A stretch of 64,000 nt of DNA from Saccharothrix ecbatanensis (GCF_014205015.1 NZ_JACHMO010000001.1:3596001-3660000), one strand, 5' to 3'. Positions 44,380 to 53,404 are shown, counted from the stretch's first letter. Numbers and translations: made by a program. The notes: generated by a model not told the origin, from the letters alone.

Positions 44380-45345
44380 GTGAAGATCCTGATGTTCGGG
44401 CGAGGCGTGATCGCCACCGTCTACGGCTGGGCCCTGCAACAGGCGGGACATGACGTCGAGTTCTACGTCCGCCCCGGTCGCTCGGCGATGTACGGGGAAG
44501 CGATCGACCTCGACCTGCTCGACATGCGGCACCGGGTGCGGGGGCAACGAGTCGCCCAGAAGTGGCCGGTGCGCTACCGCGAGGAACTGGAGCCCGACCA
44601 CGACTTCGACCTGATCGTGCTGAGCGTGCCGCACCACCGCCTCACGGAGGCGGCGGCTTTCCTCGCACCGCGCGTCGGCCAGGCCACCGTCCTGGTCTTC
44701 GGCAACATCTGGGCCGAGCCGCCGGCCGCGATCGGCGCACTCCCCGTCGAGCAGGTCGCGTGGGGCTTTCCCCAAGCCGGTGGCGGCTTCGGCGAGGACG
44801 GCGTGCTCCGCGGCACACTGCTGCGGTCGGTCATCTTCGGCACCCTCGGCCGGCCTCCGACCGACCGTGAGCGGGCCGTGCGCCAGGTGTTCCGGGAGGC
44901 CGGGCTCCGGCCGCGGGAGCAACCCGACTTCCGCGGCTGGCTGTGGATCCACTTCGTGGCGAACGCCGGCCTGCACGCGCAGGGCCTGCGGTTGGGGTCG
45001 TTGGCCAAGCTGGCCGGGGCGACGGGCGACTTGCGCGAGGCACTGCTGATCAGCCGCGAACTCCTGCCACTCCTGGAAGCGCGCGGACTCGACCTGCGAC
45101 GTCACCGGCGCGACGGGCTGCTGTTCCGGGCGCCCACCTGGCTGACAGCCCGCGCGCTCGCCTGGCTGACCACTCACGTCGCGCCGGTGCGCGTGAATTT
45201 CGAAGCGCATTCCGATCCCGAGGCCCAGGAGCCGCGGGGGATCTGCCGGGACGTGCTGGCGGAAGCACGACAGTTGGGCGTCGCGGTACCGCGACTGGAA
45301 GCGGCGGAACCGAACTTCGCACGTGAGGGGACGGGTCGCGTCTGA
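44380..45345 (+). CDS. ketopantoate reductase-like (ApbA/PanE) oxidoreductase
   Basis: 321 residues from GTG 44380. The Rossmann start MKILMFGRGVIATVYGWALQ has the GxGxxG-type loop as GRGVIAT, followed by HDVEFYVRPG. The central part (DLIVLSVPHHRLTEAAAFLA, VLVFGNIWAEPPAAIGALP) and C-terminal helical domain (WLWIHFVANAGLHAQGLRLG) fit the ApbA/PanE superfamily. The paralogous subgroup often lacks the strict pantothenate-pathway residues and sits next to TetR regulators; here it is TetR-controlled rather than in a pan operon, so a detoxification or specialised reductase role is more likely than vitamin synthesis. NADPH is the probable cofactor. Confidence 0.85.
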   Translation: MKILMFGRGVIATVYGWALQQAGHDVEFYVRPGRSAMYGEAIDLDLLDMRHRVRGQRVAQKWPVRYREELEPDHDFDLIVLSVPHHRLTEAAAFLAPRVGQATVLVFGNIWAEPPAAIGALPVEQVAWGFPQAGGGFGEDGVLRGTLLRSVIFGTLGRPPTDRERAVRQVFREAGLRPREQPDFRGWLWIHFVANAGLHAQGLRLGSLAKLAGATGDLREALLISRELLPLLEARGLDLRRHRRDGLLFRAPTWLTARALAWLTTHVAPVRVNFEAHSDPEAQEPRGICRDVLAEARQLGVAVPRLEAAEPNFAREGTGRV

Positions 45346-45767
45346 ACCCACCGATGTTCGTCGGTCCCGCTGGTGCAGTGCGGTTGCATGGTCCACCGCA
45401 TCCCGGAGCCAGACCCGGACGCGCAAGACCGCCTCCGCCTCCGGCCGGGACGGCGCCGCGGACACACCGGTGTTCAAGCCAAGTCGGCGAGTGCCGGCCA
45501 AGCGGGCCGGGATCGCGCCCACCTCGCGAGGCCCCGGACAGCCCGCACCTGTCGGGGTCGACAGTTGCTCCACGCTGGTGTCTATTCACCCGATCACCAG
45601 CTTGCCGGGTGAAATGTCAACCCAATATGTTCAGTGGACGTGATCGGCCGTCACGCGGAGGCCCGGATGACCGACCCGCGGCCGTCGTCCCCGCACCGGT
45701 GGCCGGTGCCTCCCGGCGCGCGTGCCGGCGACGCCGTCGAGTCCACCGCCTCCGAAAGGTGAGTGCC
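45346..45767. other. gene-free stretch
   Basis: Upstream region of the LLM oxidoreductase; no conserved fragment, one or more promoters expected but not identifiable. Confidence 0.35.
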
Positions 45768-46829
45768 TTGCGCTTCAGCTTCGTGATGTTGCCCGACTAC
45801 CCGCTGGACGACACGATCGAGTCCATCAAACTCGCTGACGAGCTGGGCTACTACGGGTGCTACGCGGCGGACGAGACGTGGCACAAGGACCTCTGGCAGC
45901 TGTTCGCCGCGGCGGCGGACAAGACGAAGAACATCCGTTTCGGCCCGAGCCTGTCCGCGGTGACGCTGCGCGAGCCGTCGCTGATCGCCCAGGCGACGGC
46001 CACCCTGGACGAACTGACCGGCGGTCGCGCGGAGTGCGTGCTGGGCTCGGGCAACTTCGGCCTGCTCGCCCAGTACGGCATCGACTGGGCGAAGACGAAA
46101 CCGTTGTCACGCCTCAAAGAGGCACACCACGTGGTGCGGACGATCCTCGACGAGGGCGCGATCAGCTACGAGGGTGAGTTCTTCCGCTACAGCGGGCTTT
46201 TCACGTTCGCACGGCCCGTCCAGGACCACGTCCCGGTAAAGTTGGGCGCGATGCGCGGCCCGAAGTCGTTCCAGGCGGCGGGCGAGCTGACCGACGGCGT
46301 GCACCACGCCCTGAGCTACACCAAGCGCGCTTACGAGTACATGGTCGAGAACGTGCGGATCGGTGCCGAGCGGGCCGGTCGCGACGCGTCCACATTGGAC
46401 CTCGGCGCTTGGGTCGTGTTCGCCACCGGCCCGGACTCCCGTGCCGCGAAGGACGCCGCACGCGCGATGGTCGGCCTGTACGCGTCCTCGATGCCGGCCG
46501 AGCAGCTGGAGCGCAACGACGTCGACCCCGCGTCGCTGACCGACATCATCGCCGCCGTAGCCGAGGGCAGGGTGGACCGCGCGTTCGAGCTGACCCCGCC
46601 TTCGCTGGCCGACAAGCTCTCGATCGCAGGCACACCCGAGGAGTGCGCGGAGAAGATCCGGACGGAGATCGCGTCGACCGGCGTCAACCACATGGTCCTC
46701 GCCATCACCGACGCCGCGCTGGTGAAGGCGTTCTCGGGCATGGACCTACCCGGCGTCGCGACGATGCGCGAGCAACTCCGACTCGTCCACGACCACGTGA
46801 TGCCCGTCTTCACCGCGCAACCCGCGTAA
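45768..46829 (+). CDS. LLM-class F420-dependent oxidoreductase
   Basis: Start TTG 45768 gives the family-typical N-terminus MRFSFVMLPDYPLDDTIESI and lies at good distance from AAAGGTGAG; GTG 45759 in frame is an alternative. 353 residues with the luciferase-like TIM barrel: DELGYYGCYAADETWHKDLW, IRFGPSLSAVTLREPSLIAQ, LDELTGGRAECVLGSGNFGL, VPVKLGAMRGPKSFQAAGEL and the late IAGTPEECAEKIRTEIASTG. Mer/5,10-methylene-H4MPT reductase-like members use F420 to reduce diverse substrates. Monocistronic; ends 150 bp before IS4 copy 2. Confidence 0.9.
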   Translation: MRFSFVMLPDYPLDDTIESIKLADELGYYGCYAADETWHKDLWQLFAAAADKTKNIRFGPSLSAVTLREPSLIAQATATLDELTGGRAECVLGSGNFGLLAQYGIDWAKTKPLSRLKEAHHVVRTILDEGAISYEGEFFRYSGLFTFARPVQDHVPVKLGAMRGPKSFQAAGELTDGVHHALSYTKRAYEYMVENVRIGAERAGRDASTLDLGAWVVFATGPDSRAAKDAARAMVGLYASSMPAEQLERNDVDPASLTDIIAAVAEGRVDRAFELTPPSLADKLSIAGTPEECAEKIRTEIASTGVNHMVLAITDAALVKAFSGMDLPGVATMREQLRLVHDHVMPVFTAQPA

Positions 46830-46972
46830 CGCCACACCCGAACGCGCGTTACCGCTCGGGATCGCAGGCAGGGTCGAGCATGCTGTGGCGACCCCGCCGC
46901 GCTCCGCCTGCCGGCACCTCGATCCCAGCCGATCATCCTGGACCACGTCACGCCGGTGGCTCCCGTGGCGGC

Positions 46973-46982
46973 CCGTCGACGC
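46973..46982. repeat. target-site duplication of IS4 copy 2, left
   Basis: CCGTCGACGC, repeated exactly at 48477-48486. Confidence 0.9.
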
Positions 46983-48476
46983 CAATGCCGCTTAGTTAGT
47001 GATCTTGCCGAAGAGGTGGATGCCAGGTGGCCGGTCGTAGCGGGTGCCTGTGTGGTGCGCGCGTTTGATCAGCTTGCTGCCGACGTTGCTGCGTTTGACC
47101 ACGCGTGGGTAGGAGCGGTGGCGGCGGCCCCGGGCGCGTCGGTGTCGGATCTCCTCAAGCGTCTCGATGATCGCGTTCTTCAGGCGGTGAGGGGGAAAAA
47201 CCCGCCTGGTTGGTGACCTGGCGGCGCACAGCGTTGAGACTTCGGACGAAGGACAACCCGTCGACGTCGGGCCCGTCGTCCGGACCGAGGCCCTCGGCGG
47301 CCTCCAACATCAACGCCCGCACCGCGTAGTGGGTCAGCAGCAACGCCCAGATCTCCTGCCGGACCAACTCCGGGGACTTCGACCGCAGCACCCTGCCATG
47401 CGGCATCTGATGGGTCTCGATCTCGTCCAGGGTCAGCTCGAACTCCCACCGCTGCCGATACAGCACCGCCAACTCCACCGCCGGCGCCACCTCGTGATCC
47501 ATGATCGACACCACCAGGCGGATCATCTCGGGCTGCCCGCCGCGGTCGGTCACCGAGTACTCCACCACCCGCACCGGCAACCGCGACCCCTCCGGCGCCC
47601 GCGACCGCTTGCCCCGCTTCAGGTCCGCCTTGACCTTCGAGGGCAGCAGCTCACTGCGGTAGGACCCGTCGGGAAGCCACCCCAACACCGGCAGGTCCAC
47701 ATCGTCACGGACCCGCCACACCAATTGCGCCCCGCTCCGGCGCGCCCGCTGCCACAAGTCGTAGGAGAACACACCGCGATCGGCCAGCACCAGCATGTCC
47801 GGCTCGAACGCCGCCACCAACCGCTCGCACAAGCCGCGTTCCTGCACCCGCCAGGAATCCAACTCCGCCGCCACGATCGCATGCGTGCCGCACTCGCCCA
47901 GCCCCATGATCCGCACCTGCGGAAACGGGCTCTGCCCGCCCTTGTGCGGCTTCTTGCCGAACTCGGCTACGTTGGCCGCCGTGTCGGGCAAGTCCAGCAC
48001 GACACCGTCGACCGCCATCACCCGCCACCCGTGAAACCACGCCCCCCGCGTTCCGGCATGGGCCATCGGCACCGCCACCCGGTCGAACAGCACCCGCAGC
48101 GGCGCCTCGCCCAACCGCCCCCGCGCCTGGGAGATCGCCCCCGTCGTGGGCACCGTCCACCCCTGCCGCCACGTGCCCAGAAACCGCAGACCGTCGACCA
48201 GCTTGCGCATCACCTCTTCGTAACCGTCATCGAAGAACAGGCACAGCGCCAGCACGTAGTAGACGACCACCCGCGCGGGCAGCAGACGCGACCGCCTCTC
48301 CCGACGCCCCGTTTCCGCGAGCACCTCGTCCACCAGATCCCGGTCGAACACACGGGCCAGCACACCGATGCTGATCCCATCGGTGAAACGGCGAGCAGAC
48401 GGCACTGATCAACAGTACTGCCAACCAATCCACTCGCCTCAACCCGCACACCAAGGCCACTAACTAAGCGGCATTG
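46983..48476 (-). mobile_element. IS4-family insertion sequence, copy 2
   Basis: 1494 bp with the same perfect 19-bp inverted repeats as copy 1, flanked by an exact 10-bp duplication (46973-46982 and 48477-48486). The target centre GTCGAC also appears at copy 1, suggesting site preference. The insertion hit the extreme 3' end of an Lrp-type gene. Confidence 0.95.
47155..48405 (-). CDS. IS4-family DDE transposase (copy 2)
   Basis: 416 residues, identical in sequence to the transposase at 3247-4497, GTG start at 48405. Same IS4 N-terminal domain and DDE residues (VMAVDGVVLD, MLVLADRGVFS, YRQRWEFELTLDE). The frame is intact and the flanking duplication perfect, so this copy arose by simple transposition. 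Confidence 0.95.
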   Translation of the reverse strand: MPSARRFTDGISIGVLARVFDRDLVDEVLAETGRRERRSRLLPARVVVYYVLALCLFFDDGYEEVMRKLVDGLRFLGTWRQGWTVPTTGAISQARGRLGEAPLRVLFDRVAVPMAHAGTRGAWFHGWRVMAVDGVVLDLPDTAANVAEFGKKPHKGGQSPFPQVRIMGLGECGTHAIVAAELDSWRVQERGLCERLVAAFEPDMLVLADRGVFSYDLWQRARRSGAQLVWRVRDDVDLPVLGWLPDGSYRSELLPSKVKADLKRGKRSRAPEGSRLPVRVVEYSVTDRGGQPEMIRLVVSIMDHEVAPAVELAVLYRQRWEFELTLDEIETHQMPHGRVLRSKSPELVRQEIWALLLTHYAVRALMLEAAEGLGPDDGPDVDGLSFVRSLNAVRRQVTNQAGFSPSPPEERDHRDA

Positions 48477-48916
48477 CCGTCGACGCCGCGCAGCGGGAGC
48501 GTCTGGCTGTAGACGATGCTGGTCGTCGTGGTGCCGAGCCCGGTCAGCTCGTTCACGATCAGCTCCAGGTGCTGCATGGACGTGGCAGCGATCTTGATCG
48601 TGTAGCAGTCCTCGCCGGTGGTGCGCAGGCACTCCAGGAACTCGGAACGTTCGGCGAGCAGCCGGTGCAGCGGCTGGTGCTGGTTGCCGGGGTACTTCAG
48701 CCGCACGACCGCGAGCACCCCGAACCCCACCCGGTCGAGGTCGACGGTGGCACGGTAACCGGTGATGATCCCCGTGTTCTCCATCCGCTTGACCCGCTCG
48801 GTCACTGCCGACGCGCTCAGCTTCACCCGCCGCCCCAACTCGGTGAGCGCCACCCTGCCGTCCTGCTGCAACTCCGCGAGGATCGCCCAGTCGGTCGCGT
48901 CCAATGTCTCGGTCAT
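48464..48916 (-). CDS. Lrp/AsnC-family regulator with IS-altered C-terminus
   Basis: 150 residues from ATG 48914-48916. HTH: LDATDWAILAELQQDGRVAL, TELGRRVKLSASAVTERVKR, MENTGIITGYRATVDLDRVG. The RAM ligand domain follows (VLAVVRLKYPGNQHQPLHRL, ECLRTTGEDCYTIKIAATSM). The frame now ends GVDGNAA with the last codons inside IS4 copy 2. Rejoining the flanks without the IS and one 10-bp repeat gives GVDGPPREPPA and a TGA at 46948-46950, so only seven residues were exchanged and function is probably kept. Divergent from the LLM-deaminase pair. Confidence 0.9.
   Translation of the reverse strand: MTETLDATDWAILAELQQDGRVALTELGRRVKLSASAVTERVKRMENTGIITGYRATVDLDRVGFGVLAVVRLKYPGNQHQPLHRLLAERSEFLECLRTTGEDCYTIKIAATSMQHLELIVNELTGLGTTTTSIVYSQTLPLRGVDGNAA
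48477..48486. repeat. target-site duplication of IS4 copy 2, right
   Basis: CCGTCGACGC, identical to 46973-46982. Confidence 0.9.
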
Positions 48917-48935
48917 CTCCGCAATCTACCGTGAG

Positions 48936-48967
48936 ATCCACGGCGAATACCACGCAATGCCGTGGAT
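48936..48967. promoter_or_regulatory. candidate Lrp operator (9-bp inverted repeat)
   Basis: ATCCACGGC (48936-48944) and its exact complement GCCGTGGAT (48959-48967), 14-bp spacer, in the 92-bp region between the divergent Lrp and LLM genes. Confidence 0.6.
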
Positions 48968-49008
48968 AGTCTCTTCACCAGCCGTCCTCACCCACATAGT
49001 CTTGAGGC

Positions 49009-49869
49009 ATGTTGATCGGCGTGAACGTCCCCAACTTCGGGCCGGGAACCCGCCCCGAAGTGCTCCGCGACTGGGCGCGCACGGTGGAAGGTCTCGGGTT
49101 CGACCTGCTCATGGTGTCCGACCACGTGGCGATCACCCCCGATGTGGCCGCGCAGTACCCGGCGCCCTTCTACGACCCGTTCACCACGCTGTCGTGGCTC
49201 GCCGGGACCACCGAGCGGATCGCCCTCGGCACGACCGTGCTCATCGCGCCCTACCGGCACCCGCTGCTCGTCGCCAGGATGGCCGCAAACCTCAACGACC
49301 TCAGCGGCGGCAGGTTCGTGCTCGGTGTCGGCATCGGCTGGGCCCGCCAGGAGTTCGAGGCGCTCGGCGTACCGTTCCACCGCCGTGGCGCGCTGACCGA
49401 CGAGCTGATCACGACCGTCCGCGAGGCGTGGCGCGACGACGGCTACCGCGCCGGCACCATCCCGGTCTGGGTCGGCGGGCACGGCGACGCCGCGCTGAGG
49501 CGCGCGGTCCGGCTCGGCGACGCGTGGCACCCGCTGCGGCAGACACCCGCCGGCTGGCGGGCTTCCCTGGCCCGGTTGAAGGAGATCGCCGACGACGAGG
49601 GTCGCCCGGTCCCCGGTCTCGCGCCACGCATCCTGTTGCGGGTGACCGAGGCGCCGGTGGACGACCGGAGGCTCGGCGAAGGCACGCTCGACCAGGTCGC
49701 CCAAGACCTCGAAGACCTGCGCGCGGACGGCGTTCGCGCCGTCGTGCTCGACCCGTTCGTCGGTGACCCAGAAGAAACACGGCACCCGCACGCCCCGTGG
49801 CGCATGCTGGCCGCCGTCCGTGAGCTGTCGGAGCTGTCGGAGCTGTCGGACAAGAAGGAGATGCAGTGA
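49009..49869 (+). CDS. LLM-class F420-dependent oxidoreductase
   Basis: 286 residues from ATG 49009. Luciferase-like barrel: MLIGVNVPNFGPGTRPEVLR, GFDLLMVSDHVAITPDVAAQ, ERIALGTTVLIAPYRHPLLV, LNDLSGGRFVLGVGIGWARQ, and TIPVWVGGHGDAALRRAVRL. The TIGR03619-like layout suggests F420 rather than FMN. Its C-terminus contains three perfect copies of a 9-bp unit encoding ELS (49821-49847), probably variable in length. The stop overlaps the next gene (GTGA), so the two are translationally coupled; an Lrp-type regulator is divergent. Amino-acid or heterocycle catabolism would fit Lrp control (inference). Confidence 0.9.
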   Translation: MLIGVNVPNFGPGTRPEVLRDWARTVEGLGFDLLMVSDHVAITPDVAAQYPAPFYDPFTTLSWLAGTTERIALGTTVLIAPYRHPLLVARMAANLNDLSGGRFVLGVGIGWARQEFEALGVPFHRRGALTDELITTVREAWRDDGYRAGTIPVWVGGHGDAALRRAVRLGDAWHPLRQTPAGWRASLARLKEIADDEGRPVPGLAPRILLRVTEAPVDDRRLGEGTLDQVAQDLEDLRADGVRAVVLDPFVGDPEETRHPHAPWRMLAAVRELSELSELSDKKEMQ

Positions 49870-50282
49870 ACCCGGAACACCTGCGGCGGGCCATCGCGCT
49901 GGCCTCCGAGGCACGCACGGCCGGCAACCCTCCGTTCGGGTCGCTACTGGTAGGCCCGGACGGGTCGGTGCTGGTCGAGGAACGCAACACCACTCTCACC
50001 GACGGCGACATCACCGCGCACCCCGAGCTGAAGGTGGCCCGCTGGGCAGCGCGGGAGCTGGACCCGCAGACGGCGGCGATGACCACCATGTACACCAGCT
50101 GCGAACCGTGCGGCATGTGCGCCGGCGCGCTGGCCCGGTCCGGGATCGGCCACGTGGTCTTCGCCCTGTCGGGTGAGCAACTCGACGGACTGCGCACCGC
50201 GGGCGGCTTCCCGCCGGTGCCGGTCGACGGCCCGCACCTGTACGAGGCGGCGAAGGCCCCCGTCGAGGGGTACTACCCATGA
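49866..50282 (+). CDS. CMP/dCMP-type zinc nucleoside deaminase
   Basis: 138 residues from GTG 49866 with AAGGAG upstream; start overlaps the upstream stop by four bases. The zinc site is complete: HPELK (His and catalytic Glu) and SCEPCGMCAGALARSG (PCxxC). N-terminus LRRAIALASEARTAGNPPFG and SLLVGPDGSVL match the guanine/cytosine-deaminase-like tRNA-adenosine-deaminase fold family. Substrate could be guanine, cytosine or a pterin-like heterocycle; pairing with an F420 oxidoreductase hints at degradation of a nitrogen heterocycle (inference). Confidence 0.88.
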   Translation: MNPEHLRRAIALASEARTAGNPPFGSLLVGPDGSVLVEERNTTLTDGDITAHPELKVARWAARELDPQTAAMTTMYTSCEPCGMCAGALARSGIGHVVFALSGEQLDGLRTAGGFPPVPVDGPHLYEAAKAPVEGYYP

Positions 50283-50492
50283 CGCGCTCAGCCGCTGAAA
50301 CCTGACCCGGTCGAGTGAAGTCGGATCGGTGACGGCTGCGGCGGCCGTGGTGATCCTGCCCTGGTTAGACGGAGTCGCGTTTCCAGGGCTCAGGCTGCTG
50401 AAGCAATCCTGATGCATCAGAGTTCGTACTCCATCGGCGCGGGCGTGCACTGCTCTCCGCGGGTGAATCCGGCGTGAGGTGCCATCACTGCG
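50283..50492. other. intergenic
   Basis: No gene or hairpin supported. Confidence 0.4.
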
Positions 50493-51195
50493 GTGGTCAT
50501 GCCGCGTCACCTCGGCGTACATCACCTCTCCGACGCCGAGGACCGACCGCACATGACCGTGTCCGCCCCTTCGCGCCCTGCGACGCTGGCCGAGTGGATC
50601 GCCGCCACCATCCCGCCGGGCATCCCCACCCTGGACGCCGCCCCGACCGGGATGTTGACGTTTCTGTTCTACGGTCGGGCCTCCACCGCCGAGCACCAGG
50701 ACCCGCGTACCTCCAAGGCGTGGCAGTTCGACGTCGCCCACCGGCTCGTCGACGGGCACGGCACGATCGTCGGCGAGTACTTCGAGACCGCCTGCTCCCG
50801 CCAGGTGCCCTGGCCCCAACGCCCCCAAGCCGCAGCCCTGCTCAGCGCCATCACCGACCCCGCCAACAGGATCGACGCGATCGTGGTCGGCGAGTACGAA
50901 CGCGCCTTCTTCGACAACGCCCAACTCGACGCCCTGCGCGTCGTGCTCGAATAGCACGGCGTGCAACTGTGGCTGCCGGAGGCCGGTGGTGTCGTGCGGT
51001 TCGGCAGTCCTCTGCACGAGGCGCTGCTGACCGTCCTCGCGGCCCGCTCCCAGGCCGAGGTCGTGCGCTCCCGACACCGGGTCACGATCGCCATGCGGAT
51101 GCAGACCGTTGAGCAGGGCCGCTACCTCGGTGGCCGGCCACCGTACGGCTACCGGCTCGTCGACGCCGGAGCACACCCCAACCGTGCCCTTGCCA
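50493..51195 (+). pseudogene. serine recombinase with in-frame stop, truncated by IS21
   Basis: The frame reads TVSAPSRPATLAEWIAATIP, LTFLFYGRASTAEHQDPRTS (catalytic Ser in GRAST), IDAIVVGEYERAFFDNAQLD, then TAG at 50952-50954, continuing in frame HGVQLWLPEAGGVVRFGSPL, RSQAEVVRSRHRVTIAMRMQ and GRYLGGRPPYGYRLVDAGAH. The C-terminal recombinase domain and zinc ribbon are replaced at about 51195 by IS21 sequence. Homologous to the relics at 30063 and 32098. Confidence 0.8.
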
Positions 51196-51197
51196 AG

Positions 51198-51403
51198 CTC
51201 CACCCGGCCGCCGAGGTCGACCAGGCGCTCGGGACCGCGGCGATCGCCGGCCGGTTCGCCGAGAACGACCTGATCCGCATCCTGGCCCACCAAGCCGGCC
51301 GCGACCAGGCCGAGCCGACCAGGGCCGGTGAGGCGCACAGCCTGCAACCCAGGCACCTCGGCCTGGTCCAACTTCGGCATCACCACGGAAGGGAATGAGG
51401 CGT
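51198..51403 (+). pseudogene. IS21 istA, C-terminal fragment
   Basis: PAAEVDQALGTAAIAGRFAE, NDLIRILAHQAG and TRAGEAHSLQP are the conserved end of IS21 IstA. An extra A near 51350 (CCCAGGCACC) shifts the frame; without it the end reads GTSAWSNFGITTEGNEA and stops at the istB start. Confidence 0.75.
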
Positions 51404-51404
51404 G

Positions 51405-51602
51405 ATGGCGGCGCCACTGCGCACCGTCGCGGGCTCGGGCGGCGACCCGCTGGCTGAGGCGATCGAACTGACCAAACGCCTGAAACTGCCCTACATCCGG
51501 CGATCGCTGACCGACCTGATCCCGACCGCCAAAGCGCAGCGCTGGGACCCCGCCGAGGTCGTCCGCGTCCTGCTCGCCGAGGCTCTGGCACACATTCGAT
51601 GA
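51405..51602 (+). pseudogene. IS21 istB, N-terminal fragment
   Basis: MMAAPLRTVAGSGGDPLAEA, IELTKRLKLPYIRRSLTDLI and PTAKAQRWDPAEVVRVLLAE are the conserved IstB N-terminus. It is cut exactly at 51581, where an ISL3 end begins; the AAA+ domain is missing. Confidence 0.8.
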
Positions 51603-51795
51603 CGTCGACCGGACCGGTCACGTCCGTGCCAGGACGCGGCGTCGGAGCAGGTCGAAGCCCGCTCGACCGAACATGGCTCGTTTGATCAGCTTCAACCGGT
51701 TGACGTTTCCCTCCGTCGGACCGTTGCTGTGCGGCAAGGTCAAACCGGCCACCACCGCGTCCCAATCGCGCCGCAGGGCGGTCGCAAAGGCCCGG
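51581..51795. repeat. 215-bp inverted repeat, left arm (duplicated ISL3 right end)
   Basis: Perfect inverted copy of 53227-53441, including the terminal GGCTCTGGCACACATTCGAT and the last ~57 codons of the transposase. It replaces the normal left end. Confidence 0.85.
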
Positions 51796-51818
51796 GTCCC
51801 GCTTGTTGATCATGTCGT

Positions 51819-53404
51819 GTGCTTGTCGCCGATCTGCTCGCCGTCGTGTTCCCGCATCTGTCCGCGGTACGGGTGGAGAAAGTCGCCCGTACCGGTGGCT
51901 CGGTCGCGTTGCATGCCAGGCCGACATCGCCGACAGCGGCGTGTCCGCGCTGCGGCGTGTCCGCGCTGCGGCGTCGACTCGGCGCGGGTGCACAGCCGCT
52001 ACCCGCGCACCGTGTCGGACATGGCGGTGTCCCGGGCAGGAGACGGTGCTGCGCCTGGAGGTGCGCCGGTTCTTCTGTCGCAACGAACAGTGTGAGCGTC
52101 GGATCTTCGCCGAGCAGGTCGACGGTCTGACCATCCGTTATGGACGGCGGAGTGTCCAACTCCGCGACGTGCTGGTGCGGGTGGCATTGGCCTTGGGCGG
52201 TCGGCCGGGGGCGCGGTTGTGTGTCGGGCTTGCCGGTGCGGTGAGCAGGATGACGCTGCTGCGGCTCATCCGGGCCCTGCCCGAGCCGGAGATCGGGTCG
52301 TTACAGGTGGTCGGGGTGGACGAGTGGGCGTTCCGCAAGGGCCGGAACTACGGGACGATCCTGGTGGACATGGCCACCCGCCGCCCGGTGGACCTGCTGC
52401 CCGAGGCCACCTCCGACGCCCTGGCATCGTGGTTGGCCCGGCACCCGGGCATCGAGGTGGTCTGCCGGGACCGTGCCGGCTACTTCGCCGACGGAGCCCG
52501 ACGCGGAGCCCCCGACGCGATCCAGGTCGCGGACAGGTGGCATCTGCTCGCGAACCTCTCCGCCGCGGTCGAGCGGGTGATCAGCCGCTGCCGCTGCTGC
52601 CTGCGCGACAAGCCCGACGATCAGGTCCGGACGTTACCCACACCCAAGGCGGCACAGGCCGACGGCCCACTGGCGCAACGGATCCAGGCCCGCCAGCCGC
52701 AGGTCCAGCGGATGATCGCCCAGGGCTGGACCATCACGGCCATCGCCCGGAGGCTGAACCTTGATCGCAAGACCGTGCGTCGTTACGCCCGCCGCGACCT
52801 CGACGACCTGATGAGCACGGCGACCAACCGCCACAGCCTCATCGACGCCTACATGCCCTACCTGCAGCGACGCTGGGGCGAGGGCTGTGTCAACGCCGCG
52901 GTCCTCTACGCCGAGATCACAGCCCGGGGCTTCCGCGGCAGCCGCCAACTCGTGCGCCGTCGCCTCCAGCACTGGCACGTCGCCGGCACTCCTGCCGAGC
53001 CGCCGCCCACGGTCACTCCCAGGAAGGTGACCGGTTGGATCATGAGACGGCCCGAGGAGCTCACCGACCGGGAACGGGAACACCTGGACCGGATCCTGTG
53101 CCGTTCCGACCAAGTCGCCGTCACCGGCCGACTCGCCGCGGAGTTCGCCTCGCTGCTACGTCAACGCAGTGGGCACCAGCTCGAAGACTGGGTCCGGCAA
53201 GCCGAAGCCGGCGACGTCCGCGAGATCCGGGCCTTTGCGACCGCCCTGCGGCGCGATTGGGACGCGGTGGTGGCCGGTTTGACCTTGCCGCACAGCAACG
53301 GTCCGACGGAGGGAAACGTCAACCGGTTGAAGCTGATCAAACGAGCCATGTTCGGTCGAGCGGGCTTCGACCTGCTCCGACGCCGCGTCCTGGCACGGAC
53401 GTGA
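51819..53404 (+). pseudogene. ISL3-family transposase, N-terminal frameshifts
   Basis: Starts VLVADLLAVVFPHLSAVRVE...TSPTAACPRCGV, the ISL3 zinc-finger region. A 16-bp tandem duplication (51939-51954 and 51955-51970) and one extra C in TCCCGGG (about 52028-52034) shift the frame twice. From ETVLRLEVRRFFCRNEQCER onward the protein is intact: VVGVDEWAFRKGRNYGTILV (first Asp), VVCRDRAGYFADGARRGAPD (second Asp), DRWHLLANLSAAVERVI, and PHSNGPTEGNVNRLKLIKRA (Glu). The core is well preserved, so inactivation looks recent. Confidence 0.85.

Noticed and set aside
3075..48476. Composite transposon formed by the two IS4 copies
   Set aside because: Outer flanks (TCATCGACGT and CCGTCGACGC) do not match, while copy 2 has its own perfect duplication; this indicates independent insertion.
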